From positions 1-23,052 of the forward strand of contig DATHWB010000005.1 of assembly GCA_035460965.1 (NCBI GenBank): DNA of 23,052 bases. The letters run 5' to 3'. Below are positions 1-7,721 of the stretch, in pieces (within the stretch, counting starts at the first letter, position 1; the number at the start of each line of letters is the position of its first letter). The translations under genes were made by a program, and so were the position numbers. Under the pieces are notes generated by a model, which was not told where the DNA came from, ran no database searches, and saw only the letters and a program-made list of their open reading frames with translations. Source of the DNA: DATHWB01 sp035460965. GTDB lineage: Bacteria > Actinomycetota > Acidimicrobiia > Spongiisociales > ZC4RG35.

Positions 1-28
1 GTGGTGCGCGCCGCCCGGCGCCCACCTC

Positions 29-34
29 TACCGT
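29..34 (+). promoter_or_regulatory. Putative -10 box of leaderless acpS
   Basis: The hexamer TACCGT fits the actinobacterial TANNNT -10 pattern. It ends 6 nt before the acpS ATG, so a transcript would begin at or next to the start codon. No Shine-Dalgarno sequence is visible before acpS, which agrees with a leaderless mRNA. The window edge cuts off most of any -35 region. Confidence 0.4.
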
Positions 35-40
35 CGTGGC

Positions 41-418
41 ATGCGCATCATCGGATTGGGCGTCGATCTCGCCGACATCTCCCGGGTGGAGCGGGTGTTC
101 GAGAAGTACCCGCGGTTCATCGACCGCTGTTTCACGCCTCACGAGAAGGACTACGCCCTCCGATTCGCCAGGCCGGCGAGACGGCTGGCCGCCCGTTTCG
201 CCGGCAAGGAAGCGGTGATGAAGTCGATGGGCACCGGCTGGCGGCGGATCCCCTGGACCGACATCGAGATCACCGGTGGCGGGAAGCCGACCGTCCGGAT
301 GTCCGGCCGGGCAGCCGATCGGGCCCGCATGCTCGGCATCACGGAGGTGTTGGTGACGATCACGCACACCGACGTCACGGCGATGGTGATGGCCGTGTCC
401 GTCGGTGAGCACGACTGA
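41..418 (+). CDS. acpS: Holo-[acyl-carrier-protein] synthase
   Basis: The 125-residue product transfers 4'-phosphopantetheine from CoA to the serine of acyl carrier protein, activating fatty acid synthesis in the cytoplasm. It has the family signatures: an N-terminal IIGLGVDLADISRVER segment with the Mg-binding Asp, the central RFAGKEAVMKSMGTG motif, and a C-terminal VTITHTDVTAMVMAV strand. The length matches the usual 120-130 residues. The ATG at 41 is chosen because the family begins with M-x-I-x-G-x-G-x-D. The gene ends where the convergent CoA-transferase gene ends, with no spacer between the two stop codons. Its proximity to nnr and alr is the common actinobacterial arrangement. Confidence 0.96.
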   Translation: MRIIGLGVDLADISRVERVFEKYPRFIDRCFTPHEKDYALRFARPARRLAARFAGKEAVMKSMGTGWRRIPWTDIEITGGGKPTVRMSGRAADRARMLGITEVLVTITHTDVTAMVMAVSVGEHD

Positions 419-1609
419 TCAGGCCGGCACCCAGACCGCCCCGGACGCGATCAGATCGGCCGTGTCCTCCTCGCTGTATCCCAGCTCGGACAGGATCTCG
501 CGGCCGTGTTCGCCGAAGCGGGGGGCCGGCCGTCCCGGGCGATCCGGGAGATCGCGGACGCGCAACCCCGGCCGCGTCTCGACGATCGCGCCCTCACTCG
601 GGTGTTCGACGCGCCGGAAGAACTCGACGGCCCGCAGCTGTGGATCGTCGAACAGGTCCGCCAGGTCGCTGACCCGCCCCGCCGGGATGCCCCGGTCGGA
701 CAGGACCTCCAGCCACTCGTCGGTCGACCGGGTGGGCATGAGGCGACCGACGAGGGCATACAGCTCCTCGATCCGACGGGACCGTTGCTCGGCATCCATG
801 ACCCAGTCGCTGTCGACACGCTCGTCGACCAACTCGAGCAGGCTCTCCCAATGTCGGGCCGAGTAGGGCAGCAGCACGATGTGGCCGTCCCGAGTGGCGT
901 GCGGGCGTCGATGGGGGTTGAGCAATCGGTTGTAGCCGGGGGGGCCCAGTGGGGGTTCGAAAGCCCGACCCCCCATGTGTTCGGCGAGGAGGAACCCAGT
1001 CATCGTCTCGAGCATCGGCACCTCGATCGACGTCCCCTCACCCGTGACGTCCCGGTGGTGGAGTGCCCCGAGCACCGCGATGGCGGCATGCAGGCCCGTC
1101 ACCTTGTCCGCCAATGTGGTCGGCACGAGCCGGGGAGAGCCGTCACTGTCGGTGAGGAGGGAGGCGAGGCCCATGCGACCTTGGATGACGTCGTCGTATG
1201 CGGGCGCGTCGGCATCCGGTCCATCGCTCCCGAAGCCGGGTGTCACACAGTGGATCAGTCGAGGCCGATCGGCCCTGAGAGTGTCGCCATCCACCCCCAG
1301 CTTCTCGGCGACACGCGGCAGCATGTTGTGGATGACGACGTCCGCCGAGTCGGCGAGCCGGCCCAGGACCTGGCGACCCGACTCGGTCGTCAGGTCGAGG
1401 CACAGGGACCGCTTTCCCCGGTTGATCGACAGGAACGGCGCGCCCATCCCCGGGTGCCGTGAGGGCGGGGCAGCACGGTACAGGTCGCCGCCCGGTGGCT
1501 CGATCTTGATGACCTGCGCTCCCAGGTCGGCCAGCGTCGCAGTGGCGTAGGGGCCCAGCACGATGGTGCTCAGGTCGACGATCCTGACGTCGGAGAGGAG
1601 AGGTAGCAC
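419..1609 (-). CDS. CaiB/BaiF (type III) CoA-transferase family protein
   Basis: The 396-residue product is a family III CoA-transferase, moving CoA between acyl-CoA donors and carboxylic acids, or an alpha-methylacyl-CoA racemase relative. The N-terminus LSDVRIVDLSTIVLGPYA and the following ADLGAQVIKIEPPGGD are family hallmarks. The Asp in AYDDVIQG (about residue 139) aligns with the catalytic Asp that forms the acyl-anhydride intermediate. The GTG at 1609 is preferred over an upstream in-frame start at 1711, because the extra 34 residues are low-complexity and Arg/Ser/Pro-rich and the family starts near LLSDVRIVDL. A TACGAT box lies 8 nt upstream. The substrate cannot be read from the sequence. 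The gene is an opposite-strand insertion between acpS and nnr. Confidence 0.9.
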   Translation of the reverse strand: MLPLLSDVRIVDLSTIVLGPYATATLADLGAQVIKIEPPGGDLYRAAPPSRHPGMGAPFLSINRGKRSLCLDLTTESGRQVLGRLADSADVVIHNMLPRVAEKLGVDGDTLRADRPRLIHCVTPGFGSDGPDADAPAYDDVIQGRMGLASLLTDSDGSPRLVPTTLADKVTGLHAAIAVLGALHHRDVTGEGTSIEVPMLETMTGFLLAEHMGGRAFEPPLGPPGYNRLLNPHRRPHATRDGHIVLLPYSARHWESLLELVDERVDSDWVMDAEQRSRRIEELYALVGRLMPTRSTDEWLEVLSDRGIPAGRVSDLADLFDDPQLRAVEFFRRVEHPSEGAIVETRPGLRVRDLPDRPGRPAPRFGEHGREILSELGYSEEDTADLIASGAVWVPA

Positions 1610-1617
1610 GTCGGACG

Positions 1618-1623
1618 ATCGTA
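1618..1623 (-). promoter_or_regulatory. Putative -10 box of the CoA-transferase gene
   Basis: On the minus strand TACGAT lies 8 nt before the GTG start at 1609. No ribosome binding site separates them, so the transcript may be leaderless. This box also supports the GTG at 1609 as the true start. The -35 element is not clear. Confidence 0.3.
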
Positions 1624-1850
1624 GAGCCGCCTTCGAGCGGCTCGTGGAGGGGGTGGGAGAGGGGCGGCGGCGGATTGCGCGACCGCCGCCCCGCTCCGGA
1701 GAGCCTCCCAACCGCCCGTGAACCGGCGACGACGCTCGGCGAGGGGCACGTGCGTCGCGGGTGGCATCGAGGGGGATCGAGCCGGTTCATGGTTCCCTGT
1801 CGACCCACGAACGATCGGGATAAGCGTTCCGCGGCGGCAGCCACGGCTCG

Positions 1851-1856
1851 TAGGAT
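1851..1856 (+). promoter_or_regulatory. Putative -10 box of leaderless nnr operon
   Basis: TAGGAT is followed by exactly 6 nt and then the GTG start of nnr at 1863. The GGAGG between them directly abuts the GTG and is too close to serve as a ribosome binding site. This is a likely promoter for the run from nnr to tsaD. A weak -35 candidate, TTCCGC, lies at 1827-1832. The rest of the 1610-1862 spacer shows nothing else recognisable. Confidence 0.4.
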
Positions 1857-1862
1857 CGGAGG

Positions 1863-3176
1863 GTGTTACCCGTCTTGACCGCGGCCGAGTCCAGTCGCCT
1901 CGATGCGGCCAGTTCCATCGCGATGACCGATCTGATGCGGCGAGCCGGCGTGGCGGCGGCGCACCAGGCCGTGGTCCGATACGGGATCCGGTACGGGTCG
2001 AGGGTCGTGGTGCTCGCCGGGCCGGGGAACAACGGTGGGGACGCATACGTCGTGGCGACCGCGTTGGCGAGGAGGGGGGCGGCGGTGTCGATCGTCCCGT
2101 TCGGATCGCCGCAGTCCGAGGCGGCGGTCCATCATGGCCGCCGGGCAGGGACGATCAGCCGGATCGTCCCCGAGGAGGTCGACCTGATCGTCGACGGCCT
2201 GTTCGGGGCGGGTTCGCGGCCCGGCGTGCCGGAGCAGTTCCGACACTGGGGCGAGGCCCCGGCGCCGATCCTGTCGCTCGATCTTCCGTCAGGTCTCGAT
2301 GCCGACACCGGTGAGGCCGGGGAGGGCACCTTTCGGGCCGATTGCACCGTGGCGTTCCACTCGCTCAAGCCCGGACACGTGCTCGGCGACGGCCCGGATC
2401 ATTGCGGTGACGTGGTGGTCGCGGACATCGGTCTGGAAGGAGGCGACCCGTCCTTTCTGGTGGTCGAGGCGAGCGATGCTCCCCGACCATCACGGCTCCG
2501 CCGCGCACACAAGTGGTCGGCGGGGTCGGTGCTCGTGGTCGGCGGATCCCGTGGGATGATCGGGGCGGCGGTGATGGCGGCACGGTCCGCCCTTCGTTTC
2601 GGAGCCGGGGCAGTCGGGATCGCCACCCCGGATCCGGGAACCGCCCAGCTCCTCGCCCCCGAGATCCTGGCGTTCTCCATGGACGACCTTCCCGGTGGAT
2701 TCGACACCTGGGTGGTGGGCCCGGGGCTGGCCAACGGGCACGAGGAGCTCGTCGCTCACGCCCACGACCGGGCAGGTCCGACGGTGATCGACGCCGGGGC
2801 GCTACGACCCGTCGCTCCGGGGAGCGGTCACGAAGACATCGTGCTCACCCCCCACGAGGGGGAGCGCCGCCGCATGGGCGACATCTCGCAGTCGCACGTG
2901 ACGGTCCTGCGGAAGGGCAACCCCACCGTCATCGAGGGCGAGGTGCCGTGGATCGTGAACAGCGGTGGCCCCGAGCTGGCCACCATCGGGACCGGCGACG
3001 TCCTGGCCGGAATGGTCGGCGCCTTGCTCGCCCGGGGATCGACGGGCCCGGAGGCCGCCCGGTCGGCGGCGTACTGGCACGGCGTGGCGGGGGCGTGGCT
3101 GCAGAGTGAGCAGGGTTTCGTGACGGCGGATGCGCTCGCCGACGCGGTCGGACGCTTCGCCTGGAGTACGCCGTGA
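1863..3176 (+). CDS. nnr: Bifunctional NAD(P)H-hydrate epimerase / ADP-dependent dehydratase
   Basis: The product repairs damaged hydrated NAD(P)H. The N-terminal epimerase (YjeF_N) domain, about residues 1-215, carries GPGNNGGDAYVVATAL, VDGLFGAG and LDLPSGLDADTG. The C-terminal ribokinase-like dehydratase domain, about 225-437, carries LVVGGSRGMIGAAVMAA, VVGPGL, LTPHEGE and the catalytic GTGDVLAGMVGALLARG. At 437 residues it is shorter than the usual 480-510. The loss falls in the dehydratase domain, between TPHEGER and LRKGNPTVI, where roughly 20-30 residues present in most homologs are absent, but the active-site motifs remain. Its stop overlaps the alr start by 4 nt (GTGA). The GTG start matches the family N-terminus and sits 6 nt after a -10 box. 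Confidence 0.93.
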   Translation: MLPVLTAAESSRLDAASSIAMTDLMRRAGVAAAHQAVVRYGIRYGSRVVVLAGPGNNGGDAYVVATALARRGAAVSIVPFGSPQSEAAVHHGRRAGTISRIVPEEVDLIVDGLFGAGSRPGVPEQFRHWGEAPAPILSLDLPSGLDADTGEAGEGTFRADCTVAFHSLKPGHVLGDGPDHCGDVVVADIGLEGGDPSFLVVEASDAPRPSRLRRAHKWSAGSVLVVGGSRGMIGAAVMAARSALRFGAGAVGIATPDPGTAQLLAPEILAFSMDDLPGGFDTWVVGPGLANGHEELVAHAHDRAGPTVIDAGALRPVAPGSGHEDIVLTPHEGERRRMGDISQSHVTVLRKGNPTVIEGEVPWIVNSGGPELATIGTGDVLAGMVGALLARGSTGPEAARSAAYWHGVAGAWLQSEQGFVTADALADAVGRFAWSTP

Positions 3177-4258
3177 GGGCGTCGTGGGCGGAGATCGATC
3201 TGAACGCGGTGGCTCACAACGTGGCGGCCTTCCGTTCCCACCTCGGATCGACGGCGCTGTGTGCGGTCGTGAAGGCCGATGCGTACGGCCACGGTGACGT
3301 GCCGGTCGCGGAGACGGCGCTGGAGCACGGGGCGACATGGTTGGCGGTGGCGTTGCTCGAAGAGGGGATTCGGCTGCGCGAGGCGGACATCGACGCGCCG
3401 ATTCTGCTGCTCTCCGAGCCGGATCCGTCGGACGCCGGTTCGGTCGCGGCCTGGAACCTCACCCCCTCGGTGTACAGCCACGTGTTCCTCGAGGCTCTCG
3501 GGGAGCACGCCGACCGCGTGCCGCGCGTGCACCTGAAACTGGACACAGGCATGCACCGGGTGGGTGCGGACCTGCAGACCGTCACCGCCCTCGCCCGTCA
3601 GGCGCCCGCGCTGGGGCTGCGGGTCGGGGGTCTGTGGACGCACTTCGCCTCATCGGAGTCCGACCCCGAGTTCACCGACTTTCAGGTCGCGCTGCTCGGT
3701 CACGCCGTCGAGCACCTGGGCGGGGTGCTCCCCGCGGATGCCGTCGTCCATCACTCGAACACGGGAGGGGCGATCCTCCGAGGCGACGGCGACATGGCCC
3801 GGGTGGGTCTCGGTCTCTACGGCCTGTACCCCTCCGACGCCTGTCGGGATGTCATGGATCTCAGGCCGGCGATGCGAATCGTCTCCCACGTCTCGCACGT
3901 GCGGCGGCTTCCCGCAGGGGCGCGACCGTCGTACGGGCGGCGCCGCCCACTGGAACGCGAGTCGACCGTCGCCACGGTGCCGATCGGATACGCCGATGGT
4001 GTGCCCCGGCTCCTCACCGACCACGGTGCAGTGCTCGTGGGCGGACGTCGACGACCGCTGGCGGGGACGGTGACGATGGACCAGATCGTGGTCGATTGCG
4101 GAGACGATCGAGTGGAGGTCGGCGACGAGGTGGTCCTCATCGGCCGGCAGGGCGACGCTGCGGTCGGGGTCGACGAGTGGGCGGGACTCACGGGGACGAT
4201 CAGTTACGAGATCGTGTGCGGCGTCGGTCCCCGCCTGCCGCGCCGGTTCGTCGAATAG
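3173..4258 (+). CDS. alr: Alanine racemase
   Basis: This PLP-dependent enzyme interconverts L- and D-alanine, supplying D-alanine for peptidoglycan. The 361-residue product is of usual length. The PLP-binding Lys34 lies in AVVKADAYGHG near the N-terminus. The second catalytic base, a Tyr, is in the PSYGRRRP motif (Tyr254). IGYADGVPR, TMDQIVVDCG and the C-terminal beta domain ending in TISYEIVCGVGPRLPRR are also typical. The GTG start overlaps the nnr stop (GTGA), so translation is probably coupled. The TAG stop lies inside a possible -10 box for the next gene. Confidence 0.96.
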   Translation: MRASWAEIDLNAVAHNVAAFRSHLGSTALCAVVKADAYGHGDVPVAETALEHGATWLAVALLEEGIRLREADIDAPILLLSEPDPSDAGSVAAWNLTPSVYSHVFLEALGEHADRVPRVHLKLDTGMHRVGADLQTVTALARQAPALGLRVGGLWTHFASSESDPEFTDFQVALLGHAVEHLGGVLPADAVVHHSNTGGAILRGDGDMARVGLGLYGLYPSDACRDVMDLRPAMRIVSHVSHVRRLPAGARPSYGRRRPLERESTVATVPIGYADGVPRLLTDHGAVLVGGRRRPLAGTVTMDQIVVDCGDDRVEVGDEVVLIGRQGDAAVGVDEWAGLTGTISYEIVCGVGPRLPRRFVE

Positions 4259-4261
4259 GCT
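4256..4261 (+). promoter_or_regulatory. Possible internal -10 box upstream of the uracil-DNA glycosylase gene
   Basis: TAGGCT overlaps the alr stop codon and ends 8 nt before the GTG of the next gene. There is no convincing ribosome binding site in the 11-nt gap, so an internal leaderless promoter is possible. The support is weak because the genes could equally be co-transcribed from upstream. Confidence 0.25.
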
Positions 4262-4269
4262 GCGGGACC

Positions 4270-4911
4270 GTGTCCGCACTCACCGACTTGCGTGTCGTGG
4301 CCGAATCCTGCACGAACTGCCGCCTGGCGGAGACCCGTACCAAGGTCGTCTTCGGCTCGGGGGCGGCGGACGCCGACCTCATGTTCATCGGGGAGGCTCC
4401 CGGGCGAAACGAAGACCTCGAAGGAATGCCGTTCGTGGGTGCCGCCGGCCGCCTGCTCGACCAGTTGCTCGAAGAGGCGGGGATTGCCCGCGACCGGGTC
4501 TACATCGCCAACGTGCTGAAGTGTCGGCCGCCCGGGAATCGGGATCCCCGACCGGACGAGATCGAGTCGTGCAAGGGGTATCTCCGTTCCCAACTGGAGA
4601 CGGTCGATCCGCGGGTCGTGGTGACCCTCGGAAACTTCGCCACCAAGCTGCTCCTGCGGACCGAGACCGGCATCACCCGGCTGCGCGGGTCCTCGTACCG
4701 ATGGTGGCGGGACAAGGTGCTCGTGCCGACGTACCATCCGGCCGCGGCGCTCCGCGGGGGCGAGCGCATCACCGACCTCATGCGGAAGGACTTCGACATC
4801 ATGCGCGCTGCTCTCGACACGCCGCTCAGGCGGGCAGACGTCGAGGAGAGCGCCGACGCGACCGGGGACGGGAAACCGTCCCGGGTCGAACAGCTCGGAC
4901 TCTTCGGATGA
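4270..4911 (+). CDS. Family 4 uracil-DNA glycosylase ([4Fe-4S])
   Basis: The 213-residue product excises uracil from DNA as the first step of base excision repair. It has the family 4 signatures: iron-sulfur cysteines C14, C17 (CTNC), C85 and C101, the GEAPGRNED active-site motif at 41-49, EGMPFVGAAGRLLD, a uracil-binding Asn in ANVLKCRPPGNR, and the late catalytic-loop motif YHPAAALR at 155-162. The GTG at 4270 is chosen because the conserved region starts within about 10 residues of it; an open frame continues upstream only as an overlap with alr. After a polar linker the protein ends in EQLGLFG, whose QLGLF fits the bacterial beta-clamp binding pentapeptide QLxLF. The stop overlaps the tsaE ATG (ATGA). 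Confidence 0.93.
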   Translation: MSALTDLRVVAESCTNCRLAETRTKVVFGSGAADADLMFIGEAPGRNEDLEGMPFVGAAGRLLDQLLEEAGIARDRVYIANVLKCRPPGNRDPRPDEIESCKGYLRSQLETVDPRVVVTLGNFATKLLLRTETGITRLRGSSYRWWRDKVLVPTYHPAAALRGGERITDLMRKDFDIMRAALDTPLRRADVEESADATGDGKPSRVEQLGLFG

Positions 4912-5363
4912 TCGTCGTCAATTGCCCCACCGACATGGAGACGCGGGCGCTGGCGGCGCGGTTGGCGTCGCTGTGCCGACCCGGTGACGTGATCGTCCTG
5001 TCCGGCGGTCTCGGCGTCGGCAAGACCACCTTCGTCGGCGGCCTCGCCGACGGGCTCGGCGTGGAGGAGCCGATCACCAGCCCCACCTTCGTGTTGGTGC
5101 GGACCTACTCGTCGGGGTTTCTCCCCTTGGTTCACGTCGACGTCTACCGGGTCGGATCGGCGCTGGAGTTCGACGATCTCGAGGTCTTCGAGCTCGGCCG
5201 AGACGGTGTCGTCGCCATCGAGTGGGGAGATGTGATCGGGGCGGCCCTCCCGGCCGACCGTCTGCACGTCGAGTTGTCGCTGCTCGACGGTGATGCCCGG
5301 GCGGTGGCGCTGCGCCCTCTCGGTGCGTGGGCGGAGCGGCCGCTGACCGAGGTCGGTGCTTGA
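4908..5363 (+). CDS. tsaE: tRNA N6-threonylcarbamoyladenosine biosynthesis ATPase TsaE
   Basis: TsaE is the small ATPase that, with TsaB and TsaD, makes the t6A37 modification of ANN-decoding tRNAs. The 151-residue product has a Walker A loop at about 33-41 (GGLGVGKTT), the ITSPTFVLVRTY strand, the HVDVYRV motif and the IEWGD motif (104-108), all family signatures. The ATG at 4908 overlaps the upstream glycosylase stop, and the TGA overlaps the tsaB ATG by one base, so it is embedded in a translationally coupled run together with its functional partners. Confidence 0.95.
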   Translation: MIVVNCPTDMETRALAARLASLCRPGDVIVLSGGLGVGKTTFVGGLADGLGVEEPITSPTFVLVRTYSSGFLPLVHVDVYRVGSALEFDDLEVFELGRDGVVAIEWGDVIGAALPADRLHVELSLLDGDARAVALRPLGAWAERPLTEVGA

Positions 5364-6070
5364 TGAGGGTGCTCGCGATCGAGACCGCCACGCCCGCTTC
5401 GTCGGTGGCGCTCGCCGACGGCCGCCAGATCGTTGCGTCCGCCGCCCGACTCGATCGGCGAGGGCACTCGGCGTTCCTCGTACCGGCGATCGACTTCTGC
5501 TTCGACCAGGTGGGTTGGCGGCCGGAGGATCTCGACGGGATCGTGGTTGACGTGGGTCCCGGCCTCTACACCGGTATCCGGGTGGGGGTCGCCACCGCTC
5601 AGGGGCTGGCCGCCGCGATCGGGGTCCCGTTGCTGACGGGGGTTTCCCTCGATGCACTCGCCCTGCGGGCCGCCACCGGTCATCGTCACATCTGGGCGGT
5701 GGTGGACGTGCGGCGGGACGAACTGGCCGTCGCCTCGTACCACCCGGTTCCCGGAGGTGTGGTGAAGGACGCTGCGCCTGAGGTGATGACACACGAGGAG
5801 TTGCGGGCAGCCCTCGAGTCCGACCCGCGTGAGGTCCTACTGGTCGGGGACACGGAGGTGATCTCCGAGTCGACGTTGCGCGGACTCCATCGAGTCAAGC
5901 GCGCCGGCCCGAGGTATCCGCAGGCCGAAGCCCTGGTCGAGGCGACCGCCGCCGCATTGGAGGCGGACGAGATCCCCCACCCGGACGAAGTACGACCCCT
6001 CTACCTGCGGGAGCCCGACGTGCAGATCAACTGGGCGGCCCTCGAATCCGATCCTTGGGGGGCGGGATGA
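5363..6070 (+). CDS. tsaB: tRNA threonylcarbamoyladenosine biosynthesis protein TsaB
   Basis: TsaB is the inactive ASKHA-fold paralog that scaffolds TsaD and TsaE in t6A synthesis. The 235-residue product begins MRVLAIETATPASSVAL and contains GHSAFLVPAID, VDVGPGLYTGIRVGVATAQG and PLLTGVSLDALA, all diagnostic. The ATG at 5363 was chosen over an upstream in-frame start at 5327 because the family begins at this MxxLxIET motif and the TGATG overlap with tsaE suggests reinitiation. The stop overlaps the rimI ATG. Confidence 0.95.
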   Translation: MRVLAIETATPASSVALADGRQIVASAARLDRRGHSAFLVPAIDFCFDQVGWRPEDLDGIVVDVGPGLYTGIRVGVATAQGLAAAIGVPLLTGVSLDALALRAATGHRHIWAVVDVRRDELAVASYHPVPGGVVKDAAPEVMTHEELRAALESDPREVLLVGDTEVISESTLRGLHRVKRAGPRYPQAEALVEATAAALEADEIPHPDEVRPLYLREPDVQINWAALESDPWGAG

Positions 6071-6567
6071 TGGCCGTGTCCTCGGTGTTGCTGCGGGCGA
6101 TGACACTCGACGACGTCGATGCCGCCCTGGATCTGGAGCAGCGGGTATACCGCCAGGCGTGGTCCCGGCAGGTCTTCCTCGACGAACTGTCGCAAGCGAG
6201 TCGGCGCTATCTCGCCGCCGACGTGGACGCGACGCTGGCAGGGTATGGGGGCGTGATGCTGGTCGGGGAGGAGGCGCACATCACCACCGTCGTCGTCGAT
6301 CCGGCCCGCCGTCAGGCGCGAGTCGGGACGAGATTGATGCTCGGGTTGGTGGACCATGCGCTGGACGAGGGGGCAGAAGCCCTGACACTCGAGGTCCGGG
6401 TCTCCAACGAAGCCGCTCAGGCGCTGTACCGGCGTTTCGGCATGGCCCCGGTCGGGGTGCGCAAGCAGTACTACCGCGACGAAGACGCCCTCATCATGTG
6501 GGTCCACGACATCGGCGGCCCCGACTATGCCGCCCGGCTGCAGTCGATCAGGGAGACGGTGTTGTGA
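6067..6567 (+). CDS. rimI: Ribosomal protein S18-alanine N-acetyltransferase (RimI-like GNAT)
   Basis: The 166-residue product has a GNAT acetyltransferase fold: an N-terminal LLRAMTLDDVDAALDLEQRVY segment, the core strand ITTVVVDPARRQARVGTRLM, and LEVRVSNEAAQALYRRFGM with the C-terminal YY(R/D) region typical of RimI. In the acetyl-CoA loop the usual first glycine of the R-x-x-G-x-G/A motif is Arg (RQARVGT); substitutions there occur in the family and do not by themselves imply inactivity. The start is ATG 6067 (ATGA overlap with tsaB) or the adjacent ATG 6070; a G-rich stretch just upstream may act as ribosome binding site. Its position between tsaB and tsaD is the standard arrangement. Confidence 0.88.
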   Translation: MMAVSSVLLRAMTLDDVDAALDLEQRVYRQAWSRQVFLDELSQASRRYLAADVDATLAGYGGVMLVGEEAHITTVVVDPARRQARVGTRLMLGLVDHALDEGAEALTLEVRVSNEAAQALYRRFGMAPVGVRKQYYRDEDALIMWVHDIGGPDYAARLQSIRETVL

Positions 6568-7559
6568 ATCCGACGATCCTGGCCTACGAGACCTCGTGTG
6601 ACGAGACGGCCGTCGCCGTGGTGAGAGGCAGGGAGATCCTCTCCAACGTGCTGTCCTCTCAGGTCGGCCTCCACGCCCGGTTCGGAGGGGTGGTGCCCGA
6701 GGTGGCCGCCCGTGCCCACGTGGAGGCGATTCGGTCGCTGACGCACCGGGCATTGACCGACGCCGGCGTTCATCCCGACGATCTCGACGCCATCGCAGCC
6801 ACCGACGGGCCTGGACTGGTCGGTGCGCTGTTGGTGGGCCACTCTTTCGCCAAGGCGACGGCGTGGGCCAGGCAGCTTCCTTTCGTGGGTGTCGACCACA
6901 TGGAGGGACACCTGTTCGCCCCCGTCTTCGAACACCCGGACTACGAACCTCCTGCCATCGTGCTCCTGGTCTCCGGCGGACACTCTCAGCTCGTACACGT
7001 GCGGGCTTGGGGCGATTACCAGGTGCTGGGTGGAACGATCGACGATGCCGCCGGTGAGGCGTTCGACAAGCTCGCCCGGGTGATGGGACTCGGGTTTCCC
7101 GGGGGTCCGGCCATCGACGCCGAGTCGGAGGGCGGCGACCCGGCGGCGGTGCGATTCCCGCGGGCGTTGCCGGATCGACGCCACGACTTCTCGTTCTCGG
7201 GCCTCAAGACCTCGGTCATCACGTTCCTCCAGCAGAATGCCGGGTCGCTCCCTCCCCGGTCCGACGTGGCGGCGTCGCTGCAGGAGGCGATCGTCGACGT
7301 GCTCGTCGCCAAGACGGTCAACGCGGTGGAGGACACCGGCGTGCGCAGGGTCGCCGCAGGTGGGGGTGTCGTCGCCAACCGTCGGCTGCGTCAGCGTCTG
7401 TCCGAGGTCTGCGCCGAGCGGGACATCGTGCTCCATCTGCCTTCCCCCGAGCTCGCCACCGACAACGGGGCGATGATCGGGGCGGCGGCGGTGCACTGGC
7501 TGGAGCGGGGCGTGATCACCGCCTGGGAAGCCACCGTCGACTCCGGAAAACGCCTCTGA
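6564..7559 (+). CDS. tsaD: tRNA N6-adenosine threonylcarbamoyltransferase TsaD
   Basis: TsaD transfers the threonylcarbamoyl group onto A37 of tRNA. The 331-residue product shows ILAYETSCDETAVAVV at the N-terminus, GVVPEVAARAHVE, DGPGLVGALLVG, the metal-binding HMEGH (His112 and His116), LLVSGGHSQLV, FSFSGLKTSV and the C-terminal ELATDNGAMIGAAA with the metal-binding Asp. The GTG at 6564 overlaps the rimI stop (GTGA) and fits the family N-terminus. It is the last gene of the coupled run that began at nnr; the chaperonin regulatory region follows about 50 nt downstream. Confidence 0.96.
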   Translation: MNPTILAYETSCDETAVAVVRGREILSNVLSSQVGLHARFGGVVPEVAARAHVEAIRSLTHRALTDAGVHPDDLDAIAATDGPGLVGALLVGHSFAKATAWARQLPFVGVDHMEGHLFAPVFEHPDYEPPAIVLLVSGGHSQLVHVRAWGDYQVLGGTIDDAAGEAFDKLARVMGLGFPGGPAIDAESEGGDPAAVRFPRALPDRRHDFSFSGLKTSVITFLQQNAGSLPPRSDVAASLQEAIVDVLVAKTVNAVEDTGVRRVAAGGGVVANRRLRQRLSEVCAERDIVLHLPSPELATDNGAMIGAAAVHWLERGVITAWEATVDSGKRL

Positions 7560-7608
7560 GCGGGCCGGCGGCGCGTGCGCCACGGTGGTCCCGGTCGACC
7601 GCCGTCGT

Positions 7609-7635
7609 CTGGCACTCTCCTCGTCCGAGTGCTAA
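7609..7635 (+). promoter_or_regulatory. CIRCE operator 1 (HrcA binding site)
   Basis: The inverted repeat CTGGCACTC-N9-GAGTGCTAA matches the CIRCE consensus TTAGCACTC-N9-GAGTGCTAA, with the right half perfect and two mismatches in the left half. CIRCE is bound by the heat-shock repressor HrcA. A possible promoter overlaps it: CTGGCA at 7609-7614 as -35 and TAACTT at 7633-7638 as -10, 18 nt apart. hrcA itself is not in the window. Confidence 0.9.
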
Positions 7636-7642
7636 CTTCAGT

Positions 7643-7669
7643 CTGGCACTCCGAGAGTGGGAGTGCTAG
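7643..7669 (+). promoter_or_regulatory. CIRCE operator 2 (HrcA binding site)
   Basis: A second CIRCE, CTGGCACTC-N9-GAGTGCTAG, lies 34 nt centre-to-centre downstream of the first, with the same left half-site. It sits 52 nt before the groES start, between the presumed promoter and the gene, so HrcA binding would tighten repression. Confidence 0.9.
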
Positions 7670-7721
7670 CAGTCTCACGCAGAGGTTGCTACCGCCCAAC
7701 AGTAATTGCAGGAGGAGCTAG

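Noticed and set aside
3337..4269. A long N-terminal extension of the uracil-DNA glycosylase
   Set aside because: It only overlaps alr in another frame and is low-complexity; family 4 enzymes start near the CxxC region after GTG 4270.
7570..7581. GGCGCGTGCGCC as a terminator after tsaD
   Set aside because: The stem is only 4-5 bp with almost no loop and no T-run, so it is too weak to claim.
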